From Rhizobiaceae bacterium (GTDB lineage: Bacteria; Pseudomonadota; Alphaproteobacteria; Rhizobiales; Rhizobiaceae): a stretch of DNA of 64,000 nt. Under the pieces are notes generated by a model. That model searched no databases. It was given only the letters and a program-made list of their open reading frames with translations, and was not told the origin of the DNA. The stretch spans positions 1 through 64,000 of the forward strand of contig JAMLJA010000023.1 of NCBI GenBank assembly GCA_023953905.1. The letters run 5' to 3'. Shown here piece after piece: positions 59,225-64,000 of the stretch; positions within the stretch are counted from its first letter, which is position 1, and every line of letters begins with the position of its first letter. The position numbers and the translations under genes are program-made.

Positions 59225-60111
59225 CGGACTATCCATCGCCGCTGAAGGCGCATCTTCTCCGCGACTGCACCACCGTTTGTCACGCCTGGCGACTGACGCG
59301 GCGCGATGGCAATATTTCGGGCTACACCGACCACGATCTCGCTCTCGAGATCGACGGAACGATTTGCGAGCCCGGTTCCGGCTTCACCGGAAGCGAGGCG
59401 CAGAAATCGTTGGGTTTCGGCATCGATACGCTCGACATTGAAGGTGCGCTTTCATCCGCAGGGCTGGTCGAGGAGGAGATAGAAGCGGGCCTGTTGGATG
59501 ACGCGATTGTCGAGATGTTCCTTGTGAACTGGCGCAGTCCGGGCGACTTCGCTCTCGTCCGCAAGACGACGATCGGAACGATCACGTTGCGCGACGGTGC
59601 TTTTATCGCAGAGCTGAAGAGCCGCATGCATACGCTTGATCAGCCGAATGCGCGATACCTGACCCGGGCTTGCGGTGCTGAGCTCGGCGATTCCCGTTGC
59701 GGATTCGACGTTGAGACATCAGGCTTTGCAGGGGCTGGCGAGGTCGTTGGCGAGATCGCGCCGGATGCCTATCGCGTGAGCGGGCTGGGCGGATTTGAAG
59801 CTGACTGGTTTACGCATGGTGTTCTGACCTGGACCAGCGGTCCGCGCAACGGGCGGGTGGAACGCATTGCCGACCATCGCAGGCAGGGCGAGGATGCGTT
59901 GCTCTACCTTGTGCCGGTCGAGGGAGTTCAGCCGGAGCCGGGCGATACGTTCAGCATTCTTGCCGGGTGCGACAAGAGCTTCGCAAGTTGCAGGCAGAAG
60001 TTCACCAATCAGACGCGCTTCCGAGGCTTCCCGCACTTGCCGGGTAACGATTCCGCCTATGCCTATGTGAGCGACGGTCTTGTCTTTGATGGCGAGCCGC
60101 TGGTTCCGTGA
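59221..60111 (+). CDS. GTA tail hub protein (g13, DUF2163)
   Basis: A 296-residue baseplate hub protein (DUF2163 with the C-terminal BR0599-like part). CHAWRLTRRDGNISGYTDHD, IEAGLLDDAIVEMFLVNW, and Cys residues in LTRACGAELGDSRCGFDV and LAGCDKSFASCRQKFTNQTRFRGFPHLPGND stand out. RcGTA g13 binds an Fe-S cluster via conserved Cys; several Cys here could do the same. Start is GTG in the g12 stop; the end overlaps g14 by 4 bp. Confidence 0.93.
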   Translation: MTDYPSPLKAHLLRDCTTVCHAWRLTRRDGNISGYTDHDLALEIDGTICEPGSGFTGSEAQKSLGFGIDTLDIEGALSSAGLVEEEIEAGLLDDAIVEMFLVNWRSPGDFALVRKTTIGTITLRDGAFIAELKSRMHTLDQPNARYLTRACGAELGDSRCGFDVETSGFAGAGEVVGEIAPDAYRVSGLGGFEADWFTHGVLTWTSGPRNGRVERIADHRRQGEDALLYLVPVEGVQPEPGDTFSILAGCDKSFASCRQKFTNQTRFRGFPHLPGNDSAYAYVSDGLVFDGEPLVP

Positions 60112-60554
60112 TTGACCCTATACGCGGGCGGGTGTTGGCTGAGACCCGCACCTGGTTGGGGACGCCCTACAGGCATCTCGCAAGCCGCAAGGGAATAGGG
60201 TGCGACTGCATCGGTCTGGTACGCGGCGTGTGGCGGGCTCTTTATGGCGCGGAACCGGAGCCCATTGGCGTCTATCTGCCTGATTGGGCAGAGGCGGGGC
60301 CCGGTGAACCACTGCTGGAGGGGCTGAAGCGGCACTTTATCGAAACGACCGGCAAAGAGCCTTTGCCCGGCGATGTGCTCGCCTTCCGATGGCGCTCCGG
60401 TCTGTGCGTCAAGCATGTCGGCATTCTCGATCAGCACGGCCGCCTCGTCCATGCCTATCAGGGCAAGGCGGTCGTGGCGTCCGCAATGGTGCCGCAATGG
60501 CGTCGCCGCATCGCCGGTGTGTTCGCCTTCCCTCCCACCCCGAACGAATTTTGA
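60108..60554 (+). CDS. GTA cell wall peptidase (g14, NlpC/P60)
   Basis: A 148-residue peptidoglycan endopeptidase in the tail tip that opens the recipient's wall. The catalytic Cys is in RKGIGCDCIGLVRGVWRAL and the His in GLCVKHVGILDQHGRLVHAY. The start is GTG (VIDPIRGRVLAETRTWLGTPY) within the g13 stop (GTGA). The next gene begins 10 bp downstream. It is a complete single-domain enzyme, as in RcGTA. Confidence 0.93.
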   Translation: MIDPIRGRVLAETRTWLGTPYRHLASRKGIGCDCIGLVRGVWRALYGAEPEPIGVYLPDWAEAGPGEPLLEGLKRHFIETTGKEPLPGDVLAFRWRSGLCVKHVGILDQHGRLVHAYQGKAVVASAMVPQWRRRIAGVFAFPPTPNEF

Positions 60555-60564
60555 GAGAGTTTGA

Positions 60565-63500
60565 ATGGCGACAGTTCTTTTGCAGGCGGCGGGCGCTGCG
60601 CTGGGCGGTGCGCTCGGCCCCATAGGATCGGCGGTCGGCTCCGCCATCGGCGCATTTGCCGGCTACGCGATCGACACTGCCATCCTCAACGGAATGCAGC
60701 GCATAGACGGGCCAAGGCTGACTGGCGCGCGACCGTTTTCGGCGGAAGAGGGCGTCGCTATTCCCCGCGTCTACGGGGCGGCGAGGATGGGAGGTCTGAT
60801 AATCTGGGCCACGCGCTTCGAGGAGGCGCGCGAAACGTCACGGCAGGGGATGAAAGGTCCGCGTCTGACAGAATATGCCTACTACGCGAACGTGGCTTTC
60901 GCGCTCTGCGAAGGCGAGATTGCCGGTGTTCGGCGTATCTGGGCGGATGGCAAGGAACTCGACCAGACACTGCACGAGATCCGGGTCCACACCGGGTCCG
61001 AAACGCAGGAGCCGGACCCTTTGATCGAGGCCAAGCAGGGCGAGGGAAATGCGCCCGCTTATCTCGGTACCGCCTATGTCGTCTTCGAGCGCTTTCCCCT
61101 TGCCGACTATGGCAACAGAATCCCTCAATTGCAGTTCGAGGTGTTGCGACCGGTAGGGGAGTTCCACAAGCGGGTGCGCGGCGTTGCACTGATACCCGGC
61201 GCGACCGAGTACGGACTGTCGCCAGTGCCAGTGACGCGCGAAAAGCAGGCCGGCGAAACAATCGCTCTCAATCGCCACGTGCTCCATGGCAAATCGAACA
61301 TCTCCGCCGCGCTCGACGAATTGCAGATGCTGTGCCCGAACCTCGAGCATATCGCGCTGGTCGCGTCATGGTTCGGCGATGACCTTCGCGCGGGCGATTG
61401 CAAGATCAAGCCCATGGTCACTGACAACACGTCGACGGGATTTTCCTTGCCGTGGGTGGTGTCCGGCTTGACGCGGGAAAACGCCTATAAGGTGTCATAC
61501 TTCGACGATGGCGCGGCCTATGGAGGAACCCCATCTGACAAGACGGTCATTGACGCCATTACGGAGATCAGGGAACGCGGTCTCAAGGTTACACTCTATC
61601 CGTTCGTCATGATGGATATTCCGCCGGAGAACAACTTGCCGGACCCGCACGGTGGCGATGTACAGGCTCCCTATCCATGGCGGGGCAGAATTTCGTGCTA
61701 CCCCGGCCCGATGCAGCCCGGCACCGCCGACAAGACGGCGGCGGCCTGCGCTCAGGTCGCGGCATTTTGCGGAGACGCATCAAGAACGGATTTTGCCGTC
61801 CTGGCGGAGGAGGGCGCACCGCCAACGATCGCGTTTTCGGGTGCCGCCGAAGAATGGAGTTATCGTCGCTTTCTGCTGCACTTTGCCCATCTGGCAGCGG
61901 CGGCCGGGGGTGTCGACACCTTTCTGATAGGCACCGAATTGCGGGGTCTCACAACGCTTCGCGACGAGACCCAGGCGTTTCCATTTGTTGAGGCGCTTTG
62001 CGAACTGGCCGATGACGTGCGCGCAATTCTCGGCCCTTCGGTGAATCTCACCTATGGAGCAGACTGGAGCGAATATTTCGGGCACCAACCTCAAGATGGC
62101 AGTGGCGACGTTCTTTTTCATCTCGATGCGCTCTGGTCGCATCCCGATATAAAGGCGATCGGCATCGACAATTACATGCCGCTCTCCGACTGGCGCGACG
62201 CCGACTATGGCGGCGGGAACCCGGACGGATTTCACACCCCATATGATATCGATGGCATGATGTCCGCAATTGCCGGCGGGGAGGGTTTCGACTGGTTCTA
62301 TCCGGATACGGAGGCTCGGTCGGCACGGGAACGCTCTCCCATCACCGACGGGTTGGGTAAACCCTGGGTCTATCGGTACAAGGATCTCGTGAACTGGTGG
62401 TCCAACCCCCACTACAATCGCATTGGAGGTGTAGAGTCCGCGTCGCCGACTCCCTGGCTACCCCGCTCGAAGCCGATCTGGTTCACCGAACTCGGCTGTC
62501 CGGCCGTTGACAAGGGACCGAACCAGCCAAACGTCTTCCCTGATCCGAAGTCGTCGGAGAGCGCTTCCCCGTATTTTTCGAGTGGCGGGCGATCCGACAT
62601 AGCCCAGCGAAACTTCGTCGAGGCTCATCAGCGCTACTGGGACCCTGATGCGGATGGCTTTGAAGACATCCGCAATCCAGTCGCACCTGGCGGTTGGCGG
62701 ATGCTCGATCACACCCGGTCTCTGCTTTGGGCTTGGGATGCGCGGCCATTTCCGGCGTTTCCGCTTCGCGAGGACGAATGGCGTGACGGCGGCAACTGGC
62801 ATCTCGGTCATTGGCTCAACGGGCGACTTGACGCGTCGAGTTGCAGCGACCTCATCAACAGCATTCTGATCGACCATGGCGCGGCGGTTGCCAATACGAT
62901 CCACGCAGAGGGGACGGTACAGGGCTACGTTCTGCTTGATCCTTCGACGGCCCGCGCCGCGCTAGAGCCGCTTGTCGAGTTGTTCGGCATCGTAGCATCC
63001 GATGAGCCCGAGCAGCTTGTGTTTCGGCTCGAAGGCGCTGGCGCATCCGCCGCCACGATCATCGACGACGTAGCGCTGTCGCAGGAAACCATCTTCGAGA
63101 TCGCGCGCCAACCTGACCACGAACTTCCACGTGAGGCGGTTCTAAACCTGCGCGAATTGTTTCTCGAGTTCCAGACGACGACCCCGCGCAGCCGTCGTCT
63201 CGGTGTCGTCGGCAACAGACAGCAGTCGATCAACTTTCCCGGCACGATCGAGTTCGGTCAGGCGCAATCGTTGCTCGATGACTGGATGCAGCGACAATGG
63301 ACCGGGCGCGAGCAGGTCACGTTCTCCCTCGCGCCAGCTGATATTCACGTCGAACCTGGCGATTTCATCCGGCTTCCTTCCGCCGGCCTGGTCTCCGATC
63401 TTGTCGTGACCAAGGTCGAACAAGGACTGACGCGAAATGTCACCGCGAAGCAGATATCGCGTGTGGCTCCGGCGCCATGGCGAGGATTGGGATTCGCGGC

Positions 63501-64000
63501 CGTCACCCCTGTTCTTCCCATTCTTGCGGGCAGGCCGGACGCTCATCTGCTCGATCTTCCCATGGCCGTGGAGGATGTTGCCCCAGAAAACCGCTTCTGT
63601 GTGGCCGTCTGGCAGAAGCCATGGCGAAGCCAATCCGTGTATGCCGCCGCGGGCTCGAGCGGCTTCACACTTCGTGGAATTTCAACCCTGCCGGCCGTTG
63701 TCGGGAGGCTGACGGCGCCGCTCTCGGCTGACGCGTTCGAAGGCAGGATCGACCGCGCCAACAGGATCTTCGTCAAGCTGTCATCAGGCGAACTCTCCAG
63801 CGTGGGACGATTGGAGCTGCTCGCTGGCGCAAACACCGTTGCGATAAAATCCAGTGCAGGGAACTGGGAACTGATCCAGTTCGAAAGCGCCGAGGAGATC
63901 GATGCCGACACCTGGCAACTCAGTACTCTCTTGCGCGGTCAGTTAGGCACCATCGATGCTGCTTTGGCGGGCGCGAATGCAGGGGCGGTGTTCGTCCTGA
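60565..64000 (+). CDS. GTA tail-tip / host specificity protein (g15), 3' end outside window
   Basis: The frame is open from the ATG at 60565 to the right edge (1145 codons), with GAGAG upstream. Residues ~1-45 are a Gly/Ala-rich hydrophobic start (LGGALGPIGSAVGSAIGAFAGYA). Residues ~290-750 form the GTA TIM-barrel-like domain, with LIGTELRGLTTLRDE, WSHPDIKAIGIDNYMPLSDWRD, and KPIWFTELGCPAVDKGPNQPNVF. From ~790 a phage-tail-type domain follows (LLDPSTARAALEPLVELFGI, DVALSQETIFEIARQPDHELPREAVLNL). RcGTA g15 is about 1,300 residues, so most is present. It is the recipient-contact megatron of the particle. Confidence 0.93.
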   Translation, partial: MATVLLQAAGAALGGALGPIGSAVGSAIGAFAGYAIDTAILNGMQRIDGPRLTGARPFSAEEGVAIPRVYGAARMGGLIIWATRFEEARETSRQGMKGPRLTEYAYYANVAFALCEGEIAGVRRIWADGKELDQTLHEIRVHTGSETQEPDPLIEAKQGEGNAPAYLGTAYVVFERFPLADYGNRIPQLQFEVLRPVGEFHKRVRGVALIPGATEYGLSPVPVTREKQAGETIALNRHVLHGKSNISAALDELQMLCPNLEHIALVASWFGDDLRAGDCKIKPMVTDNTSTGFSLPWVVSGLTRENAYKVSYFDDGAAYGGTPSDKTVIDAITEIRERGLKVTLYPFVMMDIPPENNLPDPHGGDVQAPYPWRGRISCYPGPMQPGTADKTAAACAQVAAFCGDASRTDFAVLAEEGAPPTIAFSGAAEEWSYRRFLLHFAHLAAAAGGVDTFLIGTELRGLTTLRDETQAFPFVEALCELADDVRAILGPSVNLTYGADWSEYFGHQPQDGSGDVLFHLDALWSHPDIKAIGIDNYMPLSDWRDADYGGGNPDGFHTPYDIDGMMSAIAGGEGFDWFYPDTEARSARERSPITDGLGKPWVYRYKDLVNWWSNPHYNRIGGVESASPTPWLPRSKPIWFTELGCPAVDKGPNQPNVFPDPKSSESASPYFSSGGRSDIAQRNFVEAHQRYWDPDADGFEDIRNPVAPGGWRMLDHTRSLLWAWDARPFPAFPLREDEWRDGGNWHLGHWLNGRLDASSCSDLINSILIDHGAAVANTIHAEGTVQGYVLLDPSTARAALEPLVELFGIVASDEPEQLVFRLEGAGASAATIIDDVALSQETIFEIARQPDHELPREAVLNLRELFLEFQTTTPRSRRLGVVGNRQQSINFPGTIEFGQAQSLLDDWMQRQWTGREQVTFSLAPADIHVEPGDFIRLPSAGLVSDLVVTKVEQGLTRNVTAKQISRVAPAPWRGLGFAAVTPVLPILAGRPDAHLLDLPMAVEDVAPENRFCVAVWQKPWRSQSVYAAAGSSGFTLRGISTLPAVVGRLTAPLSADAFEGRIDRANRIFVKLSSGELSSVGRLELLAGANTVAIKSSAGNWELIQFESAEEIDADTWQLSTLLRGQLGTIDAALAGANAGAVFVL

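Noticed and set aside
50059..64000. Interpretation of the right end as an ordinary prophage
   Set aside because: Gene order and the specific families (DUF2460, DUF2163, GTA TIM-barrel, short tape measure) match GTAs, and no integrase, repressor, replication or lysis genes are visible in the window.
1..64000. CRISPR arrays, rRNA genes or complete insertion sequences
   Set aside because: No regularly spaced repeats, no rRNA-like sequence and no transposase with terminal repeats were seen anywhere in the window.

Overview
The window is chromosomal DNA of an alphaproteobacterium of the order Hyphomicrobiales (Rhizobiales), most like a Phyllobacteriaceae/Mesorhizobium relative. Pointers are the GC-rich, codon-biased genes, a MucR/Ros zinc-finger regulator, a betI-betA-betB choline-oxidation operon, the DUF1491, DUF2336, DUF5330 and DUF3750 families, and a gene transfer agent (GTA) cluster of the RcGTA type. 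Family names were recognised from the translated sequence; no database was searched, so the species is not determined.

Layout, left half. 1-4.7 kb: end of a glycogen/alpha-glucan block (3' part of pgm, glgX, a GH13 alpha-glucosidase). 4.7-7 kb: a TadE/TadG-like pair, then a membrane PQQ glucose dehydrogenase bracketed by two related hairpins. 10-10.7 kb: a 24-codon ORF with two hairpins, and tRNA-Pro(CGG). 10.7-14.5 kb: mannose activation (phosphomannomutase, then a fused mannose-1-phosphate guanylyltransferase/AGE-family isomerase). 14.5-19 kb: a leftward betI-gst-betA-betB operon with a clean dyad in front of betI, divergent from a thiolase. 20-35 kb: housekeeping and metabolic genes (asparaginase II, TAT-exported repeat protein, GreA/GreB-like factor, mutase-like protein, DUF853 ATPase, L,D-transpeptidase, haloacid dehalogenase, branched-chain aminotransferase, Fe/Mn superoxide dismutase, two cytochromes c, oligopeptidase B).

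Right half. 35.7-43.8 kb: regulatory and cell-envelope genes (mucR, a DnaA-domain-IV protein, a DUF6456 protein, sufE, a DivJ/PleC-type histidine kinase with a peptidoglycan-binding partner, DUF1491, DUF2336, a CtrA-type box). The DnaA-domain-IV/DUF6456 pair looks like the split form of the GTA activator GafA (GafY/GafZ). 43.8-48.5 kb: DUF1254/DUF1214 pair, class A penicillin-binding protein, aldo/keto reductase. 48.5-49.7 kb: an AT-richer island with one MltR/HEPN-like gene, bracketed by a 16-bp imperfect direct repeat.

50.06 kb to the right edge: a GTA structural cluster in canonical order: small terminase-like g1, large terminase g2, portal g3, small membrane protein, prohead protease g4, capsid g5, connectors g6-g8, tail protein g9, tail chaperones g10/g10.1, tape measure g11, distal tail g12, hub g13, NlpC/P60 peptidase g14, and the tail-tip protein g15, which runs off the edge. 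Many junctions are 1-4 bp stop/start overlaps, indicating one translationally coupled operon. No integrase, repressor or lysis cassette is visible, which fits a domesticated GTA rather than a prophage. The main new observation is an A-AAC-CCC slippery heptamer directly before the g10 stop, which would join g10 to g10.1 by a -1 frameshift.
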